A stretch of DNA of 64,000 nucleotides from assembly GCA_902598525.1 (NCBI GenBank), contig CACKBZ010000003.1, positions 62,001-126,000 on the forward strand. Reading direction: 5' to 3'. The notes beneath the pieces were generated by a model. It had not been told where the DNA came from and did no database searches. It worked only from the letters and a program-made list of their open reading frames with translations. Each line of letters starts with the position of its first letter. The stretch's first letter is position 1. The DNA comes from an uncultured Bacteroidota bacterium (GTDB lineage Bacteria; Bacteroidota; Bacteroidia; Flavobacteriales; Flavobacteriaceae). Both the position numbers and the translations under genes were made by a program. This document shows positions 50,080-58,833 of the stretch, piece after piece.

Positions 50080-51706
50080 TTACGCTCTAATAGATAATGT
50101 TGAAATATCATTTGAAAACGGTATGACTTCTATAACAGGAGAGACTGGTGCTGGAAAGTCAATTCTACTTGGAGGATTATCACTTGTTCTTGGCTCTAGA
50201 GTTGATAATGCAAAAATTATAAATAAGGATAAAAAGTGTTTTGTTGAGGCAGTTTTTGACCTCACTGGTCAAAACCTTCAGATGTTTTTTTCAGATAATG
50301 ATTTAGATTTTGATAATCAGACAATAATTAGAAGAGAGGTTAATCAAACTGGAAAATCAAGAGCTTTTATAAATGATACACCAGTTAGGTTGGACCAATT
50401 ATCAAGTTTAACAAATGATTTGCTTGATATTCATTCCCAATTTAATAATCTCAATATACTAGATACAAACTTTATTTTTTTAATTCTTGACTCTTTATCG
50501 AATAACACCGTTAATTCCAATACTTACTCTAAGGATTTTAAGTATCTCATGGAACTTGAGAAAAAAATTCAAGAAAAAGAAACACAAAGAGACACTCTTG
50601 AATCAGACCTTGATTATAATAATTATTTATTAAATGAATTTAATTCTATTGATTTTGATGATATTAACATAGAAGATATAGAGAATAAAGTTAAAGAGGC
50701 AGATAACGTTGATGATATTAAAGAAGCCTTATCTCTAATTAATGAAGAATTTAATACAGAGCATGAAGGAATATCAGAAAAGTTCTCAAATATTGTAAGA
50801 AAACTTAATAAAGTCTCAGGATCTTCTAATCGAGTTAACTCTGTGGCAGATAGCCTTACCTCAATAATTCATAGCTTAAATGATGTAATTGAAGATTCTC
50901 AGTCTATACTTAGTGATCTTTCTAACTCTGAAGAAGACATAAACCAATTAAGATTAAACCTTGACAAAATCTATACATTACAAAATAAACACAGAGTATC
51001 ATCAATAGATGAATTAATTAAAATAAAAGAGAACCTGCTATTAGTTGTTGATGGACATCAAGACATTAATCAAGAAATTAAATATTTAAAATCTTCAAAA
51101 GATATTTTATTAAAGGATCTAGTCTCTAAAGCTAACCTTATTCATGAAAAAAGATACTCTGTTAAGAATAATTTTGAAAAATTATTAAATCAAAATCTTT
51201 CTGAATTAGGAATGAATAATTCACAAATAAAAATTGATTTGTCAAAAACAGAATCAATTCAAAAAAATGGATTCAGTGAAGGTAAATTTTTACTAAAGTC
51301 AAATAAAGGTGAAAAATATAGTGATCTAAGAAATGTAGCCTCGGGTGGGGAGATATCAAGAATAATGCTTTCAATTAAATCAATTTTATCAAGCTATATA
51401 AAATTATCTACTATAATTTTTGATGAAATTGATACTGGTATATCAGGGACTGTATCCTCAAAAGTAGCAGATTTAATGGGTCAAATGTCAAAAAACATGC
51501 AAGTTATTGTTATAACACATACACCTCAAGTTGCATCAAAAGGTGATTTCCACTATAAGGTATTTAAAAGGGAAGTTGAAAATAAAATTATAACTGATAT
51601 CAAACTACTTGATGATAAGGAGAGAGTAAAAGAAATTGCAGAGATGTTGTCTGGAGATAAATCAAATAAATCAGCCAATGAACTTGCTAATGAGTTACTT
51701 AATTAA
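50054..51706 (+). CDS. recN: DNA repair protein RecN
   Basis: RecN is an SMC-like ATPase acting early in double-strand break repair. It begins with the ABC/SMC N-terminal lobe (NYALIDNVEISFENGM and the Walker A segment TGETGAGKSILLGGL at about residue 30). A long coiled-coil-prone middle follows, rich in Asp, Glu, Asn and Lys. The signature LRNVASGGEISRIMLSIKS lies near residue 424, with Walker B STIIFDEIDTGISG and VITHTPQVAS after it. The 550-residue length is typical. The ATG at 50054 lies inside the end of coaBC; it fits the usual RecN start (six residues before NNYALI). Confidence 0.95.
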   Translation: MLKKIRINNYALIDNVEISFENGMTSITGETGAGKSILLGGLSLVLGSRVDNAKIINKDKKCFVEAVFDLTGQNLQMFFSDNDLDFDNQTIIRREVNQTGKSRAFINDTPVRLDQLSSLTNDLLDIHSQFNNLNILDTNFIFLILDSLSNNTVNSNTYSKDFKYLMELEKKIQEKETQRDTLESDLDYNNYLLNEFNSIDFDDINIEDIENKVKEADNVDDIKEALSLINEEFNTEHEGISEKFSNIVRKLNKVSGSSNRVNSVADSLTSIIHSLNDVIEDSQSILSDLSNSEEDINQLRLNLDKIYTLQNKHRVSSIDELIKIKENLLLVVDGHQDINQEIKYLKSSKDILLKDLVSKANLIHEKRYSVKNNFEKLLNQNLSELGMNNSQIKIDLSKTESIQKNGFSEGKFLLKSNKGEKYSDLRNVASGGEISRIMLSIKSILSSYIKLSTIIFDEIDTGISGTVSSKVADLMGQMSKNMQVIVITHTPQVASKGDFHYKVFKREVENKIITDIKLLDDKERVKEIAEMLSGDKSNKSANELANELLN

Positions 51707-51724
51707 GTGTATCTTTATAAAAAA

Positions 51725-51805
51725 ATGAATGAAGGTATAATCATAGCTTTGATGATGCTAGGATTAGTTATGATTATTATATTACTTGATAAAAAGAAGA
51801 AATAA
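51725..51805 (+). CDS. Possible 26-residue membrane peptide
   Basis: A short frame between recN and fabI runs from ATG 51725 to TAA 51803-51805. It encodes MNEG, a single hydrophobic helix of about 17 residues rich in Ile, Leu and Met, and the tail DKKKK. The stop overlaps the fabI ATG as TAATG, the same coupling used by fabI and coaE. The clean membrane-anchor pattern and this overlap argue for a gene; the small size argues for caution. I know no family for it. Confidence 0.45.
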   Translation: MNEGIIIALMMLGLVMIIILLDKKKK

Positions 51806-52617
51806 TGTCAAATTCTATTTTAAAAGGTAAAAAAGGTATAATTTTTGGTGCATTAGATGATAGTTCTATTGCATGGAAAACTGCTGAAAGGGTCTATGAA
51901 GAGGGAGGCGAGTTTATTCTTAGTAATGCCCCTGTTTCTATAAGAATGGGAACAATAAATGAATTAGCTGGAAAAACAAATTCTGAAGTAATTCCTGCTG
52001 ATGCAACCAATTTACAAGATTTAGAGAAGCTAATTTCTCATGCTACTGAAAAGTTTAATGGAAAATTAGATTTCGTCCTTCATTCGATAGGAATGTCTGT
52101 TAATGTTAGAAAAGGTAAACACTATACAGACTTAAATTATGATTGGTTAGCTAAAGGTTGGGATGTTTCTGCAGTATCTTTTCATAAGCTAATGCAATCT
52201 CTACTTAAAATGGATGCAATGAACGAGTGGGGTAGTATTGTTGCTCTAACATATATAGCTGCACAAAGGACTTTTCCAAATTATAACGATATGGCAGATA
52301 ATAAAGCATATTTAGAATCCATAGCAAGAAGTTTTGGCTATTTCTTTGGTAAAGAAAAAAATGTTAGAGTAAACACAATATCTCAATCACCAACCTTAAC
52401 AACTGCTGGAAAAGGAGTAAAAGGATTGGATGATTTTCTTAAATATGCTAATTTAACCTCACCTCTTGGTAATGCTACTGCTGAAGATTGTGCTAACCTA
52501 ACTGTATCGCTTTTCTCTGATTACACAAAAAGAGTTACTCTTCAAAATATTTATAATGATGGAGGGTTCTCAAGTGTTGGTGTGAGTCAAGAAATTATTG
52601 ATAAATTAAATTCATAA
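51805..52617 (+). CDS. fabI: Enoyl-[acyl-carrier-protein] reductase (NADH)
   Basis: FabI reduces enoyl-ACP in the last step of each fatty-acid elongation cycle. The short-chain dehydrogenase fold starts GKKGIIFGALDDSSIAW; the serine-containing FVLHSIGMS motif is near residue 94. The catalytic tyrosine and lysine are spaced as YNDMADNK (Y-x6-K) at about residues 157-164. The C-terminal QNIYNDGGFSSVGVS is typical. The length is 270 residues. Its TAATGA junction overlaps the coaE start by one base. Confidence 0.95.
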   Translation: MSNSILKGKKGIIFGALDDSSIAWKTAERVYEEGGEFILSNAPVSIRMGTINELAGKTNSEVIPADATNLQDLEKLISHATEKFNGKLDFVLHSIGMSVNVRKGKHYTDLNYDWLAKGWDVSAVSFHKLMQSLLKMDAMNEWGSIVALTYIAAQRTFPNYNDMADNKAYLESIARSFGYFFGKEKNVRVNTISQSPTLTTAGKGVKGLDDFLKYANLTSPLGNATAEDCANLTVSLFSDYTKRVTLQNIYNDGGFSSVGVSQEIIDKLNS

Positions 52618-53204
52618 TGAAAATTGTCGGATTAACTGGAGGGATTGGATCTGGTAAATCTACTGTTTTGGAAATCTTTAAAAAAATTGGCGTAAATACA
52701 TATAATGCAGATGAATCTGCAAAGAAATTAATTAGTTCAAATAAAAAAATCATTTACTCTATAAAACAATTATTTGGAGAAGACATCTATAATGAGCACG
52801 ATTTAAACTCTGAATTAGTCTCGAAAATTGTTTTTAATGACAAAGAAAAGCTTAAGTCTTTAAATTCAATAATTCATCCTGAGGTAGCAAAAGATTTTGA
52901 CTCTTTCTGTCTTAATAATAAAGACGAAAAATATATTGTGAAAGAAGCGGCAATTATTTTTGAGACTAAAACAGAAAATCTTTTTGATAAGATCGTTTAC
53001 GTTAGAGCTCCAAAAGAAATTAGAATTGATAGGGTAATGTTGAGAGATAATGTATCCAAAGGAGATGTTTTAAATCGAATAAGGAATCAAATTGCTGAAC
53101 ATTTAATTATTGATAAATGTGACTATATAATAGATAATATTGATTTAAACGATTTAGAGAAAAAGGTAACAGAAATTAATAACTCCATAATTAGTTTAAA
53201 CTAG
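52617..53204 (+). CDS. coaE: Dephospho-CoA kinase
   Basis: CoaE phosphorylates dephospho-CoA in the final step of CoA synthesis. The P-loop is GLTGGIGSGKSTVLEIF (residues 5-21), followed by the lid region with DADE-like NADESAKKL, HPEVAKDF and ERVMLRDN-like DRVMLRDNVSKGD. The 195-residue length is normal. It is followed by a hairpin with a T-rich tail, so transcription from the fabI side may end here. Confidence 0.95.
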   Translation: MKIVGLTGGIGSGKSTVLEIFKKIGVNTYNADESAKKLISSNKKIIYSIKQLFGEDIYNEHDLNSELVSKIVFNDKEKLKSLNSIIHPEVAKDFDSFCLNNKDEKYIVKEAAIIFETKTENLFDKIVYVRAPKEIRIDRVMLRDNVSKGDVLNRIRNQIAEHLIIDKCDYIIDNIDLNDLEKKVTEINNSIISLN

Positions 53205-53235
53205 TTTCTTAACATTTTATTAAGAAATTTATATT
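53205..53235 (+). terminator. Hairpin with T-rich tail after coaE
   Basis: Arms TTTCTTAA (53205-53212) and TTAAGAAA (53220-53227) form a perfect 8-bp stem with a 7-nt loop, starting immediately after the coaE stop and followed by TTTATATTTT. The stem is AT-rich and therefore weak. It is one of the few terminator-like structures in this window. Confidence 0.45.
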
Positions 53236-53236
53236 T

Positions 53237-53244
53237 TAATTTTG
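53237..53244 (+). promoter_or_regulatory. Possible -7 box for the two-component genes
   Basis: TAATTTTG fits TAnnTTTG, 14 nt before the kinase ATG and just after the coaE hairpin. No TTTG is found 18-21 nt upstream. The combination of hairpin then box suggests a transcript boundary. Confidence 0.4.
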
Positions 53245-53258
53245 AGAATTTTATAAAT

Positions 53259-54852
53259 ATGAATAGAAAACTTTATACTTCTTTAATTCTATTAATGTCA
53301 TTTTCATTGATTGGGATAATATTAATGCAAGGATATTGGATTTATTCCTCATGGAAAAATAAAGAAGAGGAGTTTTCATTGGCTGTTAATAGGACTCTTA
53401 GAGAAGCTGTTGATGAAATTCAAAGTAGAGAATTAAATGATTATGTTAATACATATCAAATGTTAATTGATTCTGTTGGTACTCCAGATGAACAAAATTT
53501 TACTGATGTATTTTTATTTTTAGATGAAGATCAGTCTTCTAATCTCTCTACTTTTTTTGCTTACGGAATACTTGAGGAAGATTATAACATAAACCTTCCA
53601 AAAAACTTAACTAATAGATATGGTAATGATAATTTGAAAGACTATAAAGCAGTTAAAACAACTATTGTAAATAAAAACATATTTGATAGAAGAGAAAATA
53701 GACTTAATGCTTCAATATCTAAATTGAAAAGTGTTGAAGATATCGATATATTTAAGTTTGAAAAATATAAGTCAGCTTTTCAAGAGTATGCATCCTCTTT
53801 GCCTATCCATAAAAGAACTACTTCTCGAGAGATCCAGATACTACTAGACAGGGGATTTAATGACAGAAATATTACTACACCATATGAGTTTGGTATATAC
53901 AGTAATGGTCTTTCAACAAAAGTCAAATCAAATAACTATATAGAGATTCAATCTGGTCCAAAATATTCGATACCATTCTTATATGATAGGTCTAGTCCGA
54001 TCAAATATGATCTTGTTATTTCATTTCCTGAAAAACAAGAATATGTTTTATCCGGTATTATTGGTGTTGCAACTCTTTCATTTATGTTGACTTTGATAAT
54101 AATTGTTATTTCTACTAGCGCTCTTTATCAGATTATTCAACAAAAAAAACTATCTGAAATAAAAAGTGATTTTATAAATAATATCTCTCATGAATTTAAG
54201 ACTCCAATTGCCACAATTAATCTTGCATTAGATGCAATATCCAGCTCAAAAAATAATTTAAATGATAAATCTAACTCATATTTAGGAATGATAAGAGAGG
54301 AAAATTCAAGAATGCTATCTCAAGTAGAAAATATTTTAAGGATTTCTCAATTAGAAAAAAGCTCTAATCCGTTTGATATGGAAGACACAAATATTCATGA
54401 AGTTATTGAGGATGCTGTAGAGCATGTTAAGCTTATAGTCGATAGTAATAAAGGATCAATAAACTTAAATCTTAATGCAAAAAATCCATTTATTAATGGA
54501 AATAGTAATCATCTTGAAAATATCATTATTAATATTTTAGATAATGCCGTAAAATATTCTAAAGCTAGCCCATTTATTAATGTATCAACAAAAAACATCG
54601 ATGATAATCTTGAAATATGTATTCAAGATAATGGAATAGGAATGGATAAGAATACACAAAAAATGGTATTTGAAAAAATTTTATAGAGAACAAAATGGAG
54701 ATATACATGATATTAAAGGACATGGTCTTGGCCTTTCATATGTAAAAAAAATTGTGGATTTTCATAAAGGTAAAATCTCACTTGAAAGTAAGAAAGGATC
54801 TGGTACTAAATTCTATATAAACATTAAAACATTAACAAATGAAAATAAATAA
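53259..54852 (+). pseudogene. Sensor histidine kinase (RprX-like), split by a one-base homopolymer insertion
   Basis: The first frame (53259-54686) has a membrane helix at about residues 7-28, a periplasmic sensor region, a second helix at about 262-287, the phosphoacceptor His311 in NISHEFKTPIAT, an N box (ENIIINILDNAVKYSKAS) and the G1 box DNGIGMD. It ends prematurely at MVFEKIL. The second frame (to 54852) continues with FYREQNG and the G2 box KGHGLGLSYVKKIV, and ends normally. The break is at six A (54673-54678). With five A the sequence reads MVFEKFYREQNG, the usual kinase sequence. Order coaE-kinase-regulator resembles Bacteroidetes RprX/RprY. It may be a sequencing error or a recent mutation. 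Confidence 0.85.
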
Positions 54853-55537
54853 AAAAATTCTTTTAGTTGAAGATGATCCTAATTTTGGCAGAATACTAAA
54901 AGATTATTTGACCATAAATAATTATGAGGTTACTCTTGCTGTAAATGGTATAGAAGGTTTTGAAAAATTCAATAAATCTGAATTTAATCTCTGTATTTTG
55001 GATATTATGATGCCATTTAAAGATGGTCTTACTCTAGCGAAAGAAATTAGGGAAATTAATGAAACGATTCCTCTGATCTTTCTCACTGCAAAAAATTTAA
55101 AAGATGATGTATTGAAGGGATATAAGATTGGTGCAGATGATTATCTAACAAAACCATTTGATTCTGAAATTCTATTAGCAAAGATTAAATCAATTTTAAA
55201 TAGAAAACCACCAGTCAACACCGATCAAGAAGATGTATTTGAGTTTGATTTTGGAGAATTTTCATTTAATTCAAAGCTCAGGATTTTAAATCATAGAGAT
55301 GGGAAATCATTTAAACTTTCACCAAAAGAAAACCAACTACTTAAAATGCTGGTTCTAAATTTTGACGATTTACTTCCTAGAGATATTGCATTAAATAAGA
55401 TTTGGAGAGATGCTAATTATTTTACTTCAAGAAGCATGGATGTCTATATTGCAAAACTTAGAAAGTATCTTGAAAAAGATGTCTCATTAAAAATAATAAA
55501 TGTTCACGGTGAAGGTTTTAGATTAATGAAGGACTAG
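54839..55537 (+). CDS. OmpR-family response regulator (RprY-like)
   Basis: This is the partner of the upstream kinase. The receiver domain has the acidic pair EDD at residues 11-13, the phosphoacceptor Asp55 in CILDIMMPFKDG, and the lysine in DYLTKPFDSE near residue 104. The C-terminal winged-helix domain shows LSPKENQLLKML, SRSMDVYIAKLRKYL and IINVHGEGFRL. The 232-residue length is typical. It starts 14 nt before the kinase stop and is fully intact, unlike the kinase. The target genes are unknown. Its stop overlaps the xerD stop through CTAG at 55534-55537. Confidence 0.94.
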   Translation: MKINKKILLVEDDPNFGRILKDYLTINNYEVTLAVNGIEGFEKFNKSEFNLCILDIMMPFKDGLTLAKEIREINETIPLIFLTAKNLKDDVLKGYKIGADDYLTKPFDSEILLAKIKSILNRKPPVNTDQEDVFEFDFGEFSFNSKLRILNHRDGKSFKLSPKENQLLKMLVLNFDDLLPRDIALNKIWRDANYFTSRSMDVYIAKLRKYLEKDVSLKIINVHGEGFRLMKD

Positions 55538-56442
55538 TACTTATAATTCTCTCTAGGGTGGTATTTTTTCAACACTTCCTCTAAATGATATGTATCTAAG
55601 TGAGTATATATCTCAGTTGTTATAATGCTTTCGTGACCTAGAATTAACTGAATCGTTCTTAAATCTGCACCATTTTTTAGTAGATGTGTTGCATATGAGT
55701 GCCTTAATGTATGAGGGCTGATATTTTTTCTAATATTAGCTTCCTTTGCAGAATCCTTTATAATCTTAAAAATCATTGATCTAGTCAATTGCCTACCATA
55801 TCTATTTAAAAAAAGAATATCCGAAAATTTTGGATCAATATTTAATTTTTCCCTTAAATCTAAGTACTTTTTAATTTCAATTGATGCGATATCCCCTAAT
55901 GGGACAAGTCTTTCTTTATTACCCTTACCAAATACCTTTAAAAAACTTTCCTTAAAAAAAATATTTGAAAGATTTAATTTAATTAATTCACTTACTCTCA
56001 TTCCAGTTCCATATAGTACCTCAACTATAGTTTTATTCCTCTGTCCAAATTCATTATTTAGATTAATCGACGAAATCAATTTAGTTATTTCATCCTCTGT
56101 TAAGATCTCAGGTAATTTTTTTTCAAGTTTTGGAGTTTCAATATCATCAATGGGTGATATCTTTATTTTACCCTCAAATAATAAATAGTTAAAAAAACTC
56201 TTTAATGATGATATACATCTAGCTTGACTACTTGATGACTTATTGTCTGAAAAACTATTATAAATATAAATTTTAACTATTTCTGAGGTACATTCATAAG
56301 GATGAATGTTAATTTTGTTATCATTAATATATTTTTTAAACTGTATTAAATCATATTCATAACTTTTAATTGAATTAGTACTCAAACCTCTCTCTAGTTT
56401 AAGATAATTTTTAAAATTTTCAATGCTGTTATCCCAATTCAT
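55534..56442 (-). CDS. xerD: Site-specific tyrosine recombinase XerD-type
   Basis: XerD, with XerC, resolves chromosome dimers at dif during division. The N-terminal SAM-like domain begins ENFKNYLKLERGLSTNSI. The catalytic residues appear in GTGMRVSELIKL (Arg, about residue 148), SPHTLRHSYATHLL (His/Arg, about residue 244) and GHESIITTEIYTH (His and the nucleophilic Tyr, about 267-279). The 302-residue length fits core XerD rather than a phage integrase, and no attachment sites or phage genes flank it. Confidence 0.93.
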   Translation of the reverse strand: MNWDNSIENFKNYLKLERGLSTNSIKSYEYDLIQFKKYINDNKINIHPYECTSEIVKIYIYNSFSDNKSSSSQARCISSLKSFFNYLLFEGKIKISPIDDIETPKLEKKLPEILTEDEITKLISSINLNNEFGQRNKTIVEVLYGTGMRVSELIKLNLSNIFFKESFLKVFGKGNKERLVPLGDIASIEIKKYLDLREKLNIDPKFSDILFLNRYGRQLTRSMIFKIIKDSAKEANIRKNISPHTLRHSYATHLLKNGADLRTIQLILGHESIITTEIYTHLDTYHLEEVLKKYHPRENYKY

Positions 56443-56478
56443 TTTTTTATTACTCTATAAGCATTAACTTTATAATAT

Positions 56479-56898
56479 ATGAAAATAACAATAATTAATG
56501 GACCTAATTTGAATCTTCTTGGTTCAAGAGAAACTGATATATATGGTGATCAAAATTTTGATTCCTTTTTTAAATCATTAAAATTAAAATACCCAGAAAT
56601 TGATTTAGATTATCATCAGTCTAACATAGAAGGTGAACTAATTAACATTATTCAAGACTCAAGAGAATCAGATGGAATAATTATAAATGCTGCTGCATAT
56701 ACCCATACTTCAGTTGGTATAGGTGACGCAATAAAGGCTATTGACACAAAAGTAATAGAAGTTCATATATCAAACACTTTCTCAAGAGAAGAATTCAGGC
56801 ACAATTCATATTTGTCACCTGTTGTTGATGGAATAATTATAGGTTTTGGTTTAAATAGTTATGAATTAGCTATTCAAAGCATATTATCTCAAAGATGA
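56479..56898 (+). CDS. aroQ: 3-dehydroquinate dehydratase, type II
   Basis: AroQ removes water from 3-dehydroquinate in the shikimate pathway. Family motifs are INGPNLNLLGSRETDIYG at the start, HQSNIEGELINIIQ, IINAAAYTHTSVGIGDAI and the substrate-binding EVHISNTFSREEFRHNSYL. The catalytic tyrosine lies in the first loop and the histidine in EVHISN. The 139-residue length is typical. It diverges from xerD, and its last 10 nt overlap lpdA on the other strand. Confidence 0.96.
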   Translation: MKITIINGPNLNLLGSRETDIYGDQNFDSFFKSLKLKYPEIDLDYHQSNIEGELINIIQDSRESDGIIINAAAYTHTSVGIGDAIKAIDTKVIEVHISNTFSREEFRHNSYLSPVVDGIIIGFGLNSYELAIQSILSQR

Positions 56899-58280
56899 AT
56901 TACTTCCTCGTAAGCATCGGCTACCGCTTCCATTAATGCCTCACTCATTGTCGGATGAGGATGGACAGACTTTAATATTTCCTTACCAGTAGTTTCAAGT
57001 TTTCTACCCAATACAGCTTCTGCAATCATATCAGTAACTCCAGCTCCAATCATGTGACAGCCAAGCCACTCACCATATTTTTCATCAAAAATAACCTTAA
57101 CAAATCCATCTGGATGACCTGAAGCCTGTGCTTTTCCAGATGCAGTAAATGGAAATTTTCCAACTTTTACTTTATACCCTTTCTGAATTGCTTTTTCTTC
57201 TGTTAACCCAACAGATGCAACTTCTGGAGAACAGTAAGTACATCCTGGAATATTATCATAATCAATTGGTTCTACATCATGATTCGCAATTTTTTCAACA
57301 CAAAGTATTCCTTCAGCCGAAGCAACATGAGCTAATGCTTGACCAAATGTAATATCTCCGATAGCGTAATATCCTGGAATATTTGTTTGATAGAATTCAT
57401 CGACAATAATTTTGTCTTTATCAACAGCTATTCCAACTTCCTCAATTCCTATATTTTCGATATTACTCTTTATACCCACAGCAGATAAAACAATATCTGC
57501 TTCGTGCTCGGAAATTTGATTATTTGATTTAATTTGAACCTTAACACCTTTACCTTTAGTATTAGATGAAATGACTTCAGAGCTGGTTAATATTTCAATT
57601 CCAGACTTTTTAAAAATTTTACTTAATTGACTTGAGATATCTTTATCTTCAACAGGTAAAACTCTATCCATGTATTCAACTATTTTTACCTCAGTTCCCA
57701 TAGAATTATAGAAATAAGCAAATTCAATTCCAATAGCACCTGAGCCAACAATAATTATTTTTTTGGGTTGCTTGGGGAGTGTCATTGCTTCTCTATAGCC
57801 AATTATTTTTTTACCGTCTTGAGGAATAGAATCAATCACTCTTGATCTACTACCTGTAGCTATAATAATATTTGAGGATTCAAACTCTTGAACTTCACCC
57901 TCATTTTCAACTGAAACTTTTTTGTTTGGTAATACTCTACCATGTCCGTTAATAATATCAATTTTATTCTTCTTCATAAGGAAAGTTACACCTTTACTCA
58001 TCCCATCAGCTACACTCCTTGACCTTTTAACAACTGAGTCAAAATCTTTATCAAAATCTTTAACTTTTAGTCCATATGAATCAGCTTTTTTTAAGTATTC
58101 AAATACTTGTGCAGACTTTAATAGAGCCTTAGTTGGGATACACCCCCAATTTAAACAAACACCACCTAGACTTTCTTTTTCGACAATAGCAGTCTTTAGT
58201 CCTAATTGAGAAGCCCTAATTGCAGTTACATATCCACCTGGACCACTTCCTAGAACAATTAAATCATATTTTTTAGTCAT
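56889..58280 (-). CDS. lpdA: Dihydrolipoyl dehydrogenase
   Basis: This E3 flavoprotein reoxidises dihydrolipoamide in the pyruvate and 2-oxoglutarate dehydrogenase complexes. The FAD motif GSGPGGYVTAIRASQLG is at the N-terminus, the redox disulfide lies in GGVCLNWGCIPTKALL (about residues 40-55), and the NAD motif IIVGSGAIGIEFAYFYNSMG is near 176. The catalytic HPHPTMSEALMEA lies near the C-terminus. The 463-residue length is standard. The genes for E1 and E2 are not in this window. It overlaps the end of msrB by 8 nt. Confidence 0.95.
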   Translation of the reverse strand: MTKKYDLIVLGSGPGGYVTAIRASQLGLKTAIVEKESLGGVCLNWGCIPTKALLKSAQVFEYLKKADSYGLKVKDFDKDFDSVVKRSRSVADGMSKGVTFLMKKNKIDIINGHGRVLPNKKVSVENEGEVQEFESSNIIIATGSRSRVIDSIPQDGKKIIGYREAMTLPKQPKKIIIVGSGAIGIEFAYFYNSMGTEVKIVEYMDRVLPVEDKDISSQLSKIFKKSGIEILTSSEVISSNTKGKGVKVQIKSNNQISEHEADIVLSAVGIKSNIENIGIEEVGIAVDKDKIIVDEFYQTNIPGYYAIGDITFGQALAHVASAEGILCVEKIANHDVEPIDYDNIPGCTYCSPEVASVGLTEEKAIQKGYKVKVGKFPFTASGKAQASGHPDGFVKVIFDEKYGEWLGCHMIGAGVTDMIAEAVLGRKLETTGKEILKSVHPHPTMSEALMEAVADAYEEVIHL

Positions 58281-58767
58281 TTCTTTTATTATTTATAAAA
58301 TTTATACTTGCAGAATTAACACAATATCTTTTACCTGTTGCAGTTGGGCCATCATCAAAGACATGACCTTGATGCCCTCCACAGTTAGAACATAAAATTT
58401 CAGTTCTAATCATTCCTAAGCTTGTATCTTTTTTGTAGACAATTGCACCTGGAATTGCTGCTTCATAACTTGGCCATCCACAATCAGACATAAACTTACT
58501 TCCACTCTTAAATAGAGGTTGTCCGCATCCCTTGCATACATATACCCCATCTTCAAAATGCATATTATATATTCCCGTGTGGGGCCTTTCAGTACCCGCA
58601 TTTCTTAATATCTCAAATTCTTCAGGAGATAACTCTTCTTTCCACTCTTCTTCTGATTTATTCACTTTATATGTTATTTTAGGTTCTTGTTTATCTAATT
58701 TTGTTTGGCAGTTTAATAGTGTAAAACTAAAAAAAACTAGTCCAAATAAGTGCAATTTTAAGTACAT
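58273..58767 (-). CDS. msrB: Peptide-methionine (R)-S-oxide reductase, exported lipoprotein form
   Basis: MsrB repairs methionine-R-sulfoxide in proteins. The zinc-binding CxxC pairs are in YVCKGCGQPL and EILCSNCGGHQGHVF, and the catalytic cysteine is in GKRYCVNSASINF near residue 150. Before the domain lies a signal sequence (LVFFSFTLLNC) with a lipobox-like cysteine at about residue 20, so the enzyme is probably lipid-anchored in the envelope and would act on oxidised periplasmic or outer-membrane proteins. A DsbD-type reductant system is encoded elsewhere in the window. The length is 164 residues. Confidence 0.93.
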   Translation of the reverse strand: MYLKLHLFGLVFFSFTLLNCQTKLDKQEPKITYKVNKSEEEWKEELSPEEFEILRNAGTERPHTGIYNMHFEDGVYVCKGCGQPLFKSGSKFMSDCGWPSYEAAIPGAIVYKKDTSLGMIRTEILCSNCGGHQGHVFDDGPTATGKRYCVNSASINFINNKRND

Positions 58768-58780
58768 CTATATTTTTTGA

Positions 58781-58788
58781 CAAATATA
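58781..58788 (-). promoter_or_regulatory. Probable -7 box for msrB-lpdA
   Basis: The minus strand reads TATATTTG (TAnnTTTG), 13 nt before the msrB ATG, so the leader would be under 10 nt. No TTTG is found 18-21 nt upstream. Confidence 0.42.
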
Positions 58789-58833
58789 TATATCTTTTAA
58801 TTTATTTACTTACTTAGTCAATCATTTAAATTT

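Noticed and set aside
55534-56442. Tyrosine recombinase as a sign of an integrated mobile element
   Set aside because: It matches core XerD in length and motifs, is flanked by housekeeping genes, and no direct repeats, tRNA or phage genes are near.
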